Source: an uncultured Lachnospiraceae bacterium (GTDB taxonomy: Bacteria > Bacillota > Clostridia > Lachnospirales > Lachnospiraceae). Taken from it: a stretch of 10,809 bases of DNA. Shown in pieces: positions 1 through 7,333 of this stretch. The notes beneath the pieces were generated by a model. The model was not told the DNA's origin, did no database searches, and saw nothing but the letters and a program-made list of their open reading frames with translations. The stretch is taken from contig CACZSE010000037.1 in NCBI GenBank assembly GCA_902783735.1, forward strand, positions 1 through 10,809. The letters are read 5' to 3'. The position numbers and the translations under genes are program-made. Position 1 is the first letter of the stretch. Every line of letters starts with the position of its first letter.

Positions 1-273
1 ACTCTTACATACAGTATCATTCAATATTGTTTAAAAGAGAATACTCTGGTACGTCTGATGTGGATGGAAGCTTCTGACGGTCAGATAAACGAAAAGATGA
101 TCAATCGTGATCGGGATGTCATCGATGCTTTTGAAAAGCTTTTTAACAGCGGCAAGAGTACTTCGGCAGTTGATCTTCGAAGCATGCTTTTAATGAACAA
201 TTATAATTATAATAAGATATTACGTGTCGGCAGTGATGACGGAGCGGTAACTTTTACAACATATGAGATCTAA
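1..273 (+). CDS. 3' end of a protein, possibly DUF58 family (5' truncated)
   Basis: An open frame runs from the window edge to a TAA at 271-273, giving the last 90 residues of a protein whose start lies upstream. I cannot recognise it from sequence alone: the tail is soluble, with no membrane segment and no catalytic motif. It ends in a short beta-like stretch (VGSDDGAVTFTTYEI). The last 11 bases overlap the start of the transglutaminase-like gene, which implies translational coupling. Known context: membrane transglutaminases of this shape commonly follow a MoxR-type AAA ATPase gene and a DUF58 (von Willebrand-like) gene. A DUF58 C-terminus would fit the position and the mixed alpha/beta character. 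That identity is inference from neighbourhood. An internal ATG at 58 is not a likely start because the frame is open upstream of it. Confidence 0.6.
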   Translation, partial: TLTYSIIQYCLKENTLVRLMWMEASDGQINEKMINRDRDVIDAFEKLFNSGKSTSAVDLRSMLLMNNYNYNKILRVGSDDGAVTFTTYEI

Positions 274-2524
274 GAAAAAGAATAAGATGGAACTGGAAGG
301 AAATTCTCTGATAGACGGTATTGAGATTTCCGGAAACTTCTATGAAAAAAATGAAAACAGAATACTTACGCTCCTTTTAAAGGGAATAATAGTTTATCTT
401 GTTACCGCAGGCATGATCGGAGGTGCGATAACAGCGACAGCGACAGAGTTCAGTCAGATCGTCTTTAATGTGATCATATTTATGCTGTCAATGCTGATCT
501 CTCTTATCTATTACAATAAAAAGACTGAGAATATCGGAGATATACTCTATCTTTTTATGATAATCTTTTTCGGTCTGTTTTTCGGAACTTATATAAACAG
601 CGGTTTCTATGCGTGGATGAATGATATAATCGGTGCCGCCGGTGCATATTTTGATCTTCCCGATATCGGTGGTTACGTTCAGGCAATACGAAATACGAAG
701 CTTGCAGTGACATTTGCATCATGTTATTTAGGCGCGGTCTGCGTTATTCTAGTAAACATGTCCATTGTAAAAAGGATGATGTTCGGAGACCTGTTCCTGA
801 ACTCCATGATCGTACTTTTTTTGCCTGTATATCTCGAACTGGAGCCGAATTTTATTTATATAGTCTTTCTTGTATCGGGCATCGTTATCGCTGATATTTG
901 GAAGGTTACCGGTAAATACGAAAAAGTAGATTCGAATTCGGTATATATAAGGAATAAAAAAGAGATAACCTATACATACAGCTTTAAAGGGCATCTGTTT
1001 GCATTTTCACAAATGATAGCGGCGGTATTGCTCATACTCATGATCCTGTATATAATCCTCCCAAATGATACCTACGATCTGTTAAGGGGAAGAAGCGAAT
1101 CAAAGGAAGTAACGGATGATGTTGTAGAGACCTTCATCACATCCGGTTTTGCCGGCTTTTTCAACAGATACGAAAACATCGGCGGTATGAACAGCGGTCG
1201 ACTCGGTGGAGTAAATTCCGTAAGACTCGATTATGAGACGGATCTTAAAGTCACTTATGTTCCTGTGGATATGAGACCTGTATATCTGCGTACCTTTATA
1301 GGCGGAGACTATCAGCCCTACAGAAATATGTGGTCTGTTGCAAATCCGACGATCCTGAACAGATCTGAAGCGCAGGAGCTTAGAAAAAACTATGAAAACG
1401 GTGCGAAATACAGCGCCAAAGCCGTTATGGATATTGAAAACATAGCCGGTGAGATCGGTGAGTACGCACCTTATTATTCTGAAAAGGGTGAAGTCATAAA
1501 CAGGGGAAAGACGGTTTCAAAGACTTTCTATCCTTCATTTGATGAGACCGAACCTTATCATAAGAATACCAAAATGACAAGAGCGGAAAGAGAATACTGG
1601 CTGTCTGTTCCCAATGATAATGTTCCGTCCTTAATAAAGACGATAGAAAAACTCGGTATAACCGAGGATATGGACGAGTTTGAGATCAGTGACAGGATAT
1701 ACAGATATTTTCTTGAAAACATTCCCTATACTTTAAGACCCGGTTCAACTCCCATAAGAAGGGATTTTGTAAATTATTTTCTTGATTCGAACAAAAAGGG
1801 TTACTGTGTTCATTTTGCATCCGCATCGGTACTGTTATTCCGATACATGGGCATACCTGCAAGATATGTGGAAGGATATGCTTTTGACTATATTGATGTC
1901 AGAAGCGGTCAATTCAGAGATGATCTCAAATTTGAAGATTATTACGACGGGTATCTGCCTGATGAGAAAATGCCGGTCATCTCACTTGAAATCACCGATG
2001 CAAGCGCACATGCATGGGTTGAGATATACACCGAGGATTACGGTTGGGTCGTAGCCGAACTTACGCCACCTTCTTCGGATACCGAAGAATACGGTCAGAG
2101 TCTTTGGGACAGATTTTTAAAACTTTTCGGAAATAGTAATTCGGACGAGAATAATGCTGATGACGATAACAATACCAAAAAGATAGATACTGCAAAGATA
2201 AGAAGAAACCTGATAATATTTATTTTTCTTGCCATCATTTCTGTCACGGTATATGCTTTATATCGTTTGATCGGTAAATATTTGAGATATAAGAAGGCCG
2301 ACCTTAATACAAAGCTTATTTACAGATATCATGATTATCTTAAAAAGGCATCTAAAAAACATGATCTTAATAATGCTCACAATTATAAAGATGAGCTTAT
2401 CGTGATAATGGGTGATGATTATGATGAAAAGCTTTTGAACATTCTTGAAAAAGCAGGCTTTTCGGATAAGATCATCTCTGACGAGGAATTTTATTACTGC
2501 ATAGAAAGGTTTAAAAAGGTATAG
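263..2524 (+). CDS. Membrane-anchored transglutaminase-like domain protein
   Basis: 753 residues. About 33 basic/polar residues are followed by seven hydrophobic segments (roughly 35-57, 64-84, 92-112, 146-168, 176-192, 196-214, 246-266). A large extracytoplasmic region follows, then one more membrane helix (650-668) and an 85-residue cytoplasmic tail. The transglutaminase/cysteine-protease-like core is clear: GYCVHFA with the nucleophile Cys515, a PARYVEGY strand, and SAHAWVE with His583. The third catalytic position, usually Asp in WVxVDPT, reads WVVAELTPP with Glu599. An Asn/Asp-rich linker (about 624-638) precedes the last helix. The topology resembles TgpA/YebA-type proteins. Their substrate is generally unknown, and they may cross-link, cleave or modify envelope proteins. 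The start at 263 overlaps the preceding gene by 11 bases; its nearest SD-like GGAG (241-244) is rather far, and ATG 287 is an alternative. The next gene begins 2 bases after the stop. Confidence 0.88.
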   Translation: MRSKKKNKMELEGNSLIDGIEISGNFYEKNENRILTLLLKGIIVYLVTAGMIGGAITATATEFSQIVFNVIIFMLSMLISLIYYNKKTENIGDILYLFMIIFFGLFFGTYINSGFYAWMNDIIGAAGAYFDLPDIGGYVQAIRNTKLAVTFASCYLGAVCVILVNMSIVKRMMFGDLFLNSMIVLFLPVYLELEPNFIYIVFLVSGIVIADIWKVTGKYEKVDSNSVYIRNKKEITYTYSFKGHLFAFSQMIAAVLLILMILYIILPNDTYDLLRGRSESKEVTDDVVETFITSGFAGFFNRYENIGGMNSGRLGGVNSVRLDYETDLKVTYVPVDMRPVYLRTFIGGDYQPYRNMWSVANPTILNRSEAQELRKNYENGAKYSAKAVMDIENIAGEIGEYAPYYSEKGEVINRGKTVSKTFYPSFDETEPYHKNTKMTRAEREYWLSVPNDNVPSLIKTIEKLGITEDMDEFEISDRIYRYFLENIPYTLRPGSTPIRRDFVNYFLDSNKKGYCVHFASASVLLFRYMGIPARYVEGYAFDYIDVRSGQFRDDLKFEDYYDGYLPDEKMPVISLEITDASAHAWVEIYTEDYGWVVAELTPPSSDTEEYGQSLWDRFLKLFGNSNSDENNADDDNNTKKIDTAKIRRNLIIFIFLAIISVTVYALYRLIGKYLRYKKADLNTKLIYRYHDYLKKASKKHDLNNAHNYKDELIVIMGDDYDEKLLNILEKAGFSDKIISDEEFYYCIERFKKV

Positions 2525-2526
2525 AT

Positions 2527-4410
2527 TTGAGCGTTAAATTGGCACTTAGTGACGATATACTCATGAAGGTTGACAAACCGGCAAGATATATCGGAAATGA
2601 GATAAACAGCGTAACCAAGGATAAGGACAGTATCGAAATAAGATTTGCAATGTGCTTTCCGGATGTATATGAGATCGGAATGAGTCATATAGGCATTCAG
2701 ATACTTTATGATATGCTGAACAAATATGATGATGTCTGGTGTGAGAGGGTATACAGTCCCTGGACAGACCTTGATGCGATCATGAGGGAAAGAAACATCC
2801 CATTATTTGCGCTGGAGAGTCAGGACCCCGTAAAGGAATTTGACTTTTTGGGTATAACTCTTCAATACGAGATGTGCTATACAAATATTCTGCAGATTTT
2901 GGACCTTTCCGGCATACCTTTGCTCTCTAAGGACAGGTCTGACAGCGATACAATAGTTATAGGCGGAGGTCCGTGTACATATAATCCCGAGCCGATCGCC
3001 GATTTTTTCGATATCTTTTATATCGGAGAAGGAGAGACAAGATACAGAGAACTTCTTGATCTTTATAAGGAGCATAAGAAAAACAATACCACAAGATACG
3101 AGTTTTTATGCGAAGCGGCAAAGCTTGGAGGAATGTATGTCCCGTCGCTTTATAAGACCGAATATAACGAAGACGGTACTGTTAAAGAATTCAGGGCTTT
3201 AAGAGATGATATTCCTTTAATGATATATAAAGAGATCGTGACGGATCTTGAAACTGCCGACTATCCGGTCAAGCCGGTCGTCCCCTTTATTAAATGCACT
3301 CAGGACAGGGCGGTAGTCGAGATACAGAGAGGCTGCATCAGAGGATGCCGTTTTTGTCAGGCAGGTCAGTTATACAGACCCGTAAGAGAGAGAAATGTAG
3401 ACGATCTTAAAAAGATGGCCATGGAGATCCTTTCAAATACCGGTCATGAAGAGGTCTCTTTGAGTTCGTTAAGTTCAAGTGATTTTTCCAAGATAGAAGA
3501 ATTGACCGATTTTCTTATAGATGAATGTTCTAGAAGGTATATAAATATCTCGCTGCCAAGCTTACGAATAGATAATTATTCTCTGGAAACATTTTCGAAG
3601 GTACAGGATATACATAAGAGCTCTTTGACTTTTGCGCCCGAGGCCGGAAGTCAGCGCATGAGAAATGTGATAAACAAGGGCCTTACCGAAGATGATATAA
3701 TCGGAGGAGCTTCGATGGCATTCAAGCGTGGATGGAGTAAGGTTAAGCTCTATTTCATGCTTGGTCTGCCCGGAGAGACCGATGAGGATATAAAGGAGAT
3801 CGGTATACTTTGCGACAAGATCGCAAGAGCATATTTTGATCTTGTTCCGAAAGAAAAAAGAATAGGCGGACCGGTTCAGATAACCGCGAGCACGTCATTT
3901 TTTATTCCAAAGCCCTTTACCGCTTTTCAATGGGCATCCATGAATACAAAAGAAGATTTTTTAAATAAGGCATATATGACCCGGACCTCCATCCTTTCTC
4001 AGTTAAATCAAAAAAGGATCAAATACAACTGGCATGAGGCAGATGTGAGCGTTCTTGAAGGCGTTTTCGCAAGAGGCGACAGAAAACTTTCAAAGGCCAT
4101 TCTTGAAGCGTATAAACGCGGATGCATATACGATGCATGGGGTGAATATTATAAAAATGATATATGGATGCAGGTGTTTGAAGACCTTGGTATCGATATA
4201 AGCTTCTATACGACCAGAGAACGAGGCCTGGATGAGATCTTTCCATGGGATTTTATAAGCTGCGGTGTTGATAAAGAGTGGCTCAAAAAAGAGTGGCTAA
4301 GATCAAAAGAAGAAGCGGTCACTCCCAACTGCAAACAGCAGTGCAGCGGCTGCGGAGCCTTCAGATATAATACGGGCATATGCATGGAACACAGAAAAAA
4401 GCAGGCATAA
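2527..4410 (+). CDS. TIGR03960-type B12-binding radical SAM protein
   Basis: 627 residues. The N-terminal part (about 18-180) looks like a cobalamin-binding Rossmann-type domain, with IVIGGGPCTYNPEP and IGEGE as seen in B12-dependent radical SAM enzymes. I do not see the DxHxxG base-off motif. The radical SAM core carries the [4Fe-4S] motif CxxxCxxC at Cys270, Cys274 and Cys277. The C-terminus adds a cysteine cluster (Cys602, 606, 609, 619) after the typical TPNC. The TTG start at 2527 is chosen because AAGG at 2516-2519 sits 7 bases upstream and because family members begin ahead of the conserved KPARYIG segment (residues 17-23); the first ATG (2563) would cut close to it. The reaction and substrate are not known. 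The family is regularly next to, or fused with, a DUF2344 protein, as here. RNase and ribosomal neighbours suggest, by inference only, an RNA- or ribosome-related modification. Confidence 0.9.
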   Translation: MSVKLALSDDILMKVDKPARYIGNEINSVTKDKDSIEIRFAMCFPDVYEIGMSHIGIQILYDMLNKYDDVWCERVYSPWTDLDAIMRERNIPLFALESQDPVKEFDFLGITLQYEMCYTNILQILDLSGIPLLSKDRSDSDTIVIGGGPCTYNPEPIADFFDIFYIGEGETRYRELLDLYKEHKKNNTTRYEFLCEAAKLGGMYVPSLYKTEYNEDGTVKEFRALRDDIPLMIYKEIVTDLETADYPVKPVVPFIKCTQDRAVVEIQRGCIRGCRFCQAGQLYRPVRERNVDDLKKMAMEILSNTGHEEVSLSSLSSSDFSKIEELTDFLIDECSRRYINISLPSLRIDNYSLETFSKVQDIHKSSLTFAPEAGSQRMRNVINKGLTEDDIIGGASMAFKRGWSKVKLYFMLGLPGETDEDIKEIGILCDKIARAYFDLVPKEKRIGGPVQITASTSFFIPKPFTAFQWASMNTKEDFLNKAYMTRTSILSQLNQKRIKYNWHEADVSVLEGVFARGDRKLSKAILEAYKRGCIYDAWGEYYKNDIWMQVFEDLGIDISFYTTRERGLDEIFPWDFISCGVDKEWLKKEWLRSKEEAVTPNCKQQCSGCGAFRYNTGICMEHRKKQA

Positions 4411-4419
4411 AGGGAATAT

Positions 4420-5106
4420 ATGAAAGTAAGGATCAAATTTGCAAAATACGGTGTCATGAAATATATCGGGCACCTGGATATAATGAGATATTTTCAAAAA
4501 TGCATGAGAAGAGCGGATGTCGATATAGCATATTCTACAGGCTTTTCTCCGCATCAGATAATGAGTTTCGCTTCACCTTTGGGAGTGGGTGTTGAAAGTC
4601 ACGGAGAATATTTTGATATCGAATTAAAAAGCGGTAATGCAAAACAGGTGAAGGATGCATTAAACGCAGTCATGGTTGACGGCATGGAGATCATCTCTGT
4701 CGTAAAGCTTCCCGACGGGGTTAAAAACGCAATGGCTTCGATCGCGGCAGCACGCTACACCGTCTGCATGAAGGAAGGTTTTGAGCATGAAAATACCTGT
4801 CATGATAAGGTTTGCGATTTTTTGAGTCAGTCACAGATTAATATCATCAAACAGACAAAGAAAAATGAGATCGAGTTTGATTTACGCCCTCATATATTTG
4901 AATTTGAATATGATGATGACTACAAAATGCTGATCGATGCTTCAAGCAGCGGAAATATCAAGCCTATGACTGTCATAGAAGAGTATGCGAGATTTTGCGG
5001 AACCGAGATTTGCGCATCAAAATATCAGATCATAAGAGAAGAGATATATATGAGGAATGAAGGCTCTGAGTTTGTTCCTCTTTTAAGCCCGGGAGAAGAT
5101 TTTTGA
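4420..5106 (+). CDS. TIGR03936/DUF2344 radical SAM-linked protein
   Basis: 228 residues. The N-terminus has the family's signature: a basic KVRIKFAKYG strand, the GHLD motif (17-20), an RRA helix (30-32), the YSTGFSPH loop (38-45) and the SPLGVGVESHGEYFDIEL strand. The C-terminal half is less conserved. There is no signal peptide or membrane helix, so it should be cytosolic. The start at 4420 has AGGGA (4411-4415) four bases upstream and follows the radical SAM stop by 9 bases. The stop is shared with the TTG start of the RNase gene (TTGA at 5103-5106). Members of this family accompany TIGR03960 proteins, and in some bacteria the two are one polypeptide, so a physical partnership is plausible. 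The biochemical role is not established. Confidence 0.88.
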   Translation: MKVRIKFAKYGVMKYIGHLDIMRYFQKCMRRADVDIAYSTGFSPHQIMSFASPLGVGVESHGEYFDIELKSGNAKQVKDALNAVMVDGMEIISVVKLPDGVKNAMASIAAARYTVCMKEGFEHENTCHDKVCDFLSQSQINIIKQTKKNEIEFDLRPHIFEFEYDDDYKMLIDASSSGNIKPMTVIEEYARFCGTEICASKYQIIREEIYMRNEGSEFVPLLSPGEDF

Positions 5107-6224
5107 TAAGTTCAACTGTATGTATAACTGAATATGAAGGCTTTATTGCAGCATGGCTTGATAAGAACAATTCCATGGAAATGCTCAGCATTACCGACAA
5201 AGAAAGAGATACAACGGGTGATATCTATGTCGGCAGAGTAAAGCATGTCGTTAAAAACCTCAATGCGTGTTTTGTTGAATTCAAAGAAGACACTCTCGGT
5301 TTTTTGAGCTTCAATGATATTTATCCCGCTCAGAAGATAACCGAAGGTACACTTATCCCGGTTCAGATAATCAAGGAGGCTTCAAAAAATAAAGAAGCGG
5401 TCCTTACTTCGAAACTCTCTATTGCCGGCGATTATTGTGTCCTGATCAATGATGCGGCAAACATAAATGTCAGTCGAAAGATATCGGGACCGTTAAGAAA
5501 TGAACTCAAAGAGATGTTATCGGATCATAAAGATCTTTGTATCACGATAAGGACCAATGCGGCCGGTGCGGATCCTTCATTGATACAAGATGAAGTAAAA
5601 GTCCTGTCAAAAAAGCTATTGAGCATTTTGGAGACGGCAAAAACCAGAAACGGCGGATCTTTGATATATAAAAGTGAACCCGAATATCTTAAGTTTATAA
5701 AAAGCTTACCCAAAGACAGCTATGAAAGGATATTGACGGATATTGAGGAAGTCTGTGATACGATATCTTTTGACAGGCCATGTCAGTTTTATAACGATGA
5801 TTATCCGCTTTCCAAATTATACAGTCTCGAAACAAAGATTGAAGAGATATTAAAGAAAGACGTATGGTTAAGATCGGGCGGTAATATAGTTATAGAACAT
5901 ACAGAGGCAATGACTGTCATTGATGTAAATACCGCCAAAAACATTACGAGAAAAGATAAGGACGGATTTATCTTATCGGTAAATAAAGAAGCTGCCAAAG
6001 AAATAGCCAGGCAGGTAAGACTCAGAAATATTTCCGGCATCATAATCGTAGACTTTATAAATATGCATTCGAAAGAAGATATCGATGAACTTACGGAATA
6101 TGTGAAAGAGCTTATAAGGGTAGATGCGGTGCGTTTTGATTACATTGATATGACCAAACTAGGACTTATGGAACTCGTAAGGAGAAAAATAAAGCCCCCT
6201 ATTTACGAAATTTTGGGTAAATAA
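5103..6224 (+). CDS. rng: Ribonuclease E/G family endoribonuclease, short form
   Basis: 373 residues. An S1 RNA-binding domain (about 38-103) is followed by an RNase H-like/5'-sensor region in which IRTNAAG (149-155) places Arg150/Thr151 at the 5'-monophosphate-binding positions of RNase E. The DNase I-like catalytic domain is intact: EHTEAMTVIDVN (265-276) gives Asp274, and IIIVDFINM (313-321) gives Asp317, the two metal-binding aspartates. The enzyme would cut single-stranded AU-rich RNA in rRNA maturation and mRNA decay. Unusually, the protein ends at GLMELVRRKIKPPIYEILGK, just where RNase E/G normally continues into the CPxC zinc-link and small domain. No such motif follows in the next 98 bases in any frame, so this is a natural end rather than a frameshift. 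The TTG start is supported by GGGAG (5091-5095) seven bases upstream, and its four-base overlap with the previous stop indicates coupling. Confidence 0.9.
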   Translation: MISSTVCITEYEGFIAAWLDKNNSMEMLSITDKERDTTGDIYVGRVKHVVKNLNACFVEFKEDTLGFLSFNDIYPAQKITEGTLIPVQIIKEASKNKEAVLTSKLSIAGDYCVLINDAANINVSRKISGPLRNELKEMLSDHKDLCITIRTNAAGADPSLIQDEVKVLSKKLLSILETAKTRNGGSLIYKSEPEYLKFIKSLPKDSYERILTDIEEVCDTISFDRPCQFYNDDYPLSKLYSLETKIEEILKKDVWLRSGGNIVIEHTEAMTVIDVNTAKNITRKDKDGFILSVNKEAAKEIARQVRLRNISGIIIVDFINMHSKEDIDELTEYVKELIRVDAVRFDYIDMTKLGLMELVRRKIKPPIYEILGK

Positions 6225-6229
6225 GGTTG

Positions 6230-6254
6230 AAAATTTGGTCCTTTTGGACATTTT
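6230..6254 (+). terminator. Weak hairpin after the RNase gene
   Basis: GTCC (6238-6241) and GGAC (6246-6249) pair around a TTTT loop. The outer arms AAAAT (6230-6234) and ATTTT (6250-6254) can pair across a three-base bulge (TTG). A T-rich stretch follows (TTTTATTCTT). The stem is weak, so it is a possible terminator at best. It also overlaps the candidate -35 of the next gene. Confidence 0.28.
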
Positions 6255-6271
6255 ATTCTTCAGTTTAACAT
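6244..6271 (+). promoter_or_regulatory. Possible sigma-A promoter for the DUF1189-like gene
   Basis: TTGGAC (6244-6249) and TAACAT (6266-6271) lie 16 bases apart, with the start codon about 50 bases downstream. Neither box is perfect, and several other AT-rich hexamers nearby (for example TATCAT at 6274-6279) could serve instead. The 98-base gap and strong fresh ribosome binding site argue for an independent promoter here, but the exact boxes are uncertain. Confidence 0.3.
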
Positions 6272-6322
6272 GTTATCATATTAACGTAACATAAAATAAC
6301 CAGTGAGGGGAGATTAAACACA

Positions 6323-7129
6323 ATGGAAGAAAACAAGATCAATTTTTTTGCGATACCGGCATTCAGCTTTGTACCGCCCAAGTACAATAAACTCATTAAA
6401 GAGTCTGCCGGAAAGATTTTCGGAGCATTACTGATCTGCTTTTTGATAATGGCTCTTATAACGGCCGTTAAAGTAAACCTGACACTTACGGATGTGGGCG
6501 ATGAGATCCGTGCCAACTGTCCTGATTTTTCACTCGTAGGCGGTGAATTCGAGATCGAACAGAGTTATTCGATCGATGAAGACGGAGTATATATCGTGAT
6601 CGACGATTCACTTGAAGATGTTACCGAAGATGACATCAGAGAAGTAGTGTCAGGCGGCAATTACCAGTCGGCCATCATCCTTGGAAAATATTCTTTTGCA
6701 ATGTACAGCAACGGACAGTTCCAGGCAAGAGATTACAGCGAATTCGACGGACTTACATTCTCTAAGGATTCTTTGCTCGACAAGTTCATTCCTCTGATCA
6801 AGAATGTTGTATTTATCGCAATCTTATTAGGTGCGTTTTTCTCTATCGGATTATATTATTTCGTTGCACTTATCGTTCAGCTGTTCACAATGATGTTCGA
6901 AAAGATATTCGGCGTACAGTTCGACGGTGTTGAGCGTTACAGAACCACGGTGTTGGCTAAATTCCCTGTACATGTACTTGTATTTGTACTCGGGTTGTTC
7001 AATGTTAACATCGGAATGTGGATCAATCTTGTGCTTCAGATCGCATTTATCGCAGTTGTAATGTTCATGTTCAAAAAGGCAAATGAAAGCGATGTACAGA
7101 TGATAGAAGATAACACTTACGTTGAATAA
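6323..7129 (+). CDS. DUF1189-like integral membrane protein
   Basis: 268 residues. The layout is a short cytoplasmic N-terminus, helix 1 (31-50), an exposed acidic region of about 105 residues (51-155) with repeated Asp/Glu clusters, and four more helices (about 157-177, 178-196, 210-229, 231-250) before a short acidic tail. The opening (FFAIPAFSFVPPKYNKL, then a hydrophobic segment after GK) and this one-plus-four arrangement resemble DUF1189 proteins of Firmicutes, whose function is unknown. The start is well set by GAGGGGAG (6305-6312), ten bases upstream. It stands alone between the RNase unit and the L21 unit, with gaps on both sides. No enzyme motif is visible. The family assignment is by pattern only and could be wrong, although a real membrane protein gene is certain. 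Confidence 0.75.
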   Translation: MEENKINFFAIPAFSFVPPKYNKLIKESAGKIFGALLICFLIMALITAVKVNLTLTDVGDEIRANCPDFSLVGGEFEIEQSYSIDEDGVYIVIDDSLEDVTEDDIREVVSGGNYQSAIILGKYSFAMYSNGQFQARDYSEFDGLTFSKDSLLDKFIPLIKNVVFIAILLGAFFSIGLYYFVALIVQLFTMMFEKIFGVQFDGVERYRTTVLAKFPVHVLVFVLGLFNVNIGMWINLVLQIAFIAVVMFMFKKANESDVQMIEDNTYVE

Positions 7130-7165
7130 CAGCTTATTCCCAATATTTTCTATACATTAATTCGG

Positions 7166-7208
7166 GCCATTTTCGGATTATTATTTCAAATAATATGAAG
7201 AAAATGGC
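7166..7208. repeat. 43-nt imperfect palindrome upstream of the rplU promoter
   Basis: GCCATTTTC (7166-7174) is the exact reverse complement of GAAAATGGC (7200-7208). Inside, eight further pairs flank the centre C at 7187 (ATTATTT against AAATAAT plus one more), with four mismatched positions between the two blocks. Neither strand has a T-run directly after the stem, so it is not a textbook terminator. It could terminate the DUF1189-like transcript inefficiently, or serve as a protein-binding operator. Confidence 0.6.
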
Positions 7209-7237
7209 TTGACTTATGTATGAAGCAATGTTAATAT
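7209..7237 (+). promoter_or_regulatory. Strong sigma-A promoter of the rplU-prp-rpmA unit
   Basis: TTGACT (7209-7214) and TAATAT (7232-7237) are separated by exactly 17 bases, and TGT just before the -10 box makes it an extended -10 promoter. Transcription would begin near 7244, giving a leader of about 90 bases. The -35 box begins at the first base after the 43-nt palindrome. The quality fits the high expression expected of ribosomal protein genes. Confidence 0.85.
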
Positions 7238-7243
7238 ATCTGA

Positions 7244-7333
7244 GTATGCCGCGTAACGAGGCTATAAGTGCGCATATGCGCCGCCACAGTTAGCGAGAAA
7301 AGTGTTTTACACTTAGAATAGGAGGGAAAACCT
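7244..7333 (+). ncRNA. Candidate L21 (rplU) leader RNA
   Basis: The 5' untranslated region can fold into a compact nested structure. P1 pairs 7250-7257 with 7289-7295 (seven pairs, one bulged G). P2 pairs GGC 7260-7262 with GCC 7283-7285. P3 is GCGC 7270-7273 against 7278-7281 around ATAT. A separate hairpin, AAGTGT (7300-7305) and ACACTT (7309-7314) with a TTT loop, sits five bases before the ribosome binding site AGGAGGG (7320-7326). The GAGGC...GCGC...CGCCAC...GCGAGAAAAGTG layout and the position match my recollection of the L21 leader family of Firmicutes. That family is thought to let L21 control its own synthesis. The match is from memory, not from a covariance-model search. Confidence 0.72.

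Noticed and set aside
749..994. Minus-strand open frame within the transglutaminase-like gene
   Set aside because: It lies wholly inside a well-supported plus-strand gene, has no ribosome binding site I can see and matches no family.
4303..4554. Minus-strand open frames around the radical SAM/DUF2344 junction
   Set aside because: Several overlapping frames shadow two real genes on the other strand. Their protein sequences are cysteine- and histidine-rich in a way typical of antisense reading.
7320..7333. Possible pairing of the rplU ribosome binding site with CCT just before the start codon
   Set aside because: Only three base pairs could form across a short loop, too weak to hide the site.
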